A DNA stretch of 64,000 bases. Origin: Petroclostridium sp. X23 (GTDB taxonomy: Bacteria > Bacillota > Clostridia > SK-Y3). A program made the translations under genes and the position numbers. Shown here one piece after another: positions 63,983-64,000 of the stretch (position 1 is the first letter of the stretch; every line of letters starts with the position of its first letter). The stretch covers positions 2,421,051 to 2,485,050 of the forward strand of contig NZ_CP124862.1 in the NCBI RefSeq assembly GCF_030013905.1, given 5' to 3'. The notes beneath the pieces were generated by a model. It was given only the letters and a program-made list of their open reading frames with translations. It was not told where the DNA came from and made no database searches.

Positions 63983-64000
63983 TTTATCATCCTCGCAGTT

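Overview
The window looks like a chromosome segment of an anaerobic, spore-forming, low-GC member of the Clostridia (Bacillota). The grounds are clear AGGAGG-type ribosome sites, sigma-A promoters of the TTGACA/TATAAT type, an adenosylcobalamin-dependent glutamate mutase pathway, a CwlD-type cortex amidase, DapL-type lysine synthesis, a DisA/RadA pair and type I c-di-GMP riboswitches. I cannot fix the genus. Almost every gene is on the minus strand; the only convincing plus-strand genes start near 39282, 52017 and 61528.

Layout, left to right. 1-4542: a cut-off zinc-type dehydrogenase, a GntP-type gluconate permease and their apparent sigma-54 activator of the PrpR/PAS/AAA+/Fis type, with a -24/-12 promoter and two palindromic enhancer sites between them. 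4778-6919: a two-repeat GDT1/UPF0016 cation exporter and an odd P-loop protein with an alanyl-tRNA-synthetase-like SAD segment. 7408-14105: the methylaspartate branch of glutamate fermentation (glmS, glmL, glmE, methylaspartate ammonia-lyase, AtuA-like DUF1446, DUF4387). 14357-24882: a sugar-acid locus with galactonate dehydratase, two paralogous GntR/FCD regulators, a zinc dehydrogenase, a TRAP transporter, tartronate-semialdehyde reductase and a split transketolase. A 17-base operator-like sequence is shared by its two control regions. 25107-27497: an HD-GYP protein and a LysM membrane protein, each behind a c-di-GMP-I riboswitch plus terminator.

27727-33522 is an accessory island in a tRNA-Lys(UUU) gene. 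The intact tRNA is at its right edge, two partial copies of the tRNA 3' end lie inside, and three remnants of a tyrosine-integrase C-terminus remain. Cargo is small: SEC-C proteins, a GFA protein, a DUF2202 ferritin-like protein and a Phd-like/HicA-like toxin-antitoxin pair.

33661-48575 is a nitrogen-assimilation region: MFS transporter, amtB, P-II, an ANTAR regulator, glnA, gltD, gltB and gdhA. glnA and gltB lie behind leaders in which a hairpin with an AATGRC hexaloop overlaps the 5' arm of a terminator. That is the layout expected of ANTAR-controlled antitermination. The leader is present twice before gltB. The ANTAR protein has Asn where a receiver has its phospho-accepting Asp, and the P-II protein lacks the Tyr51 uridylylation site.

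49036-60222 holds dapL, dapF, a TM1266-like protein, disA, radA, a GH15 glycosidase, a split chromate transporter, cwlD and a response-regulator diguanylate cyclase. 60412-61202 holds gene relics, including the head of a DUF4062/STAND-type protein. The window ends with a LacI-family regulator convergent to a DcuC/YfcC-type carrier.

Two genome-wide features stand out. Short tandem repeats with a strict 7-bp period but different unit sequences (TATTCAC, TGTACAA, CACTCCC, GTTCACA, AGCTCGG) sit directly after stop codons or before start codons. Two palindromic interspersed repeat families also occur, each present at least twice.
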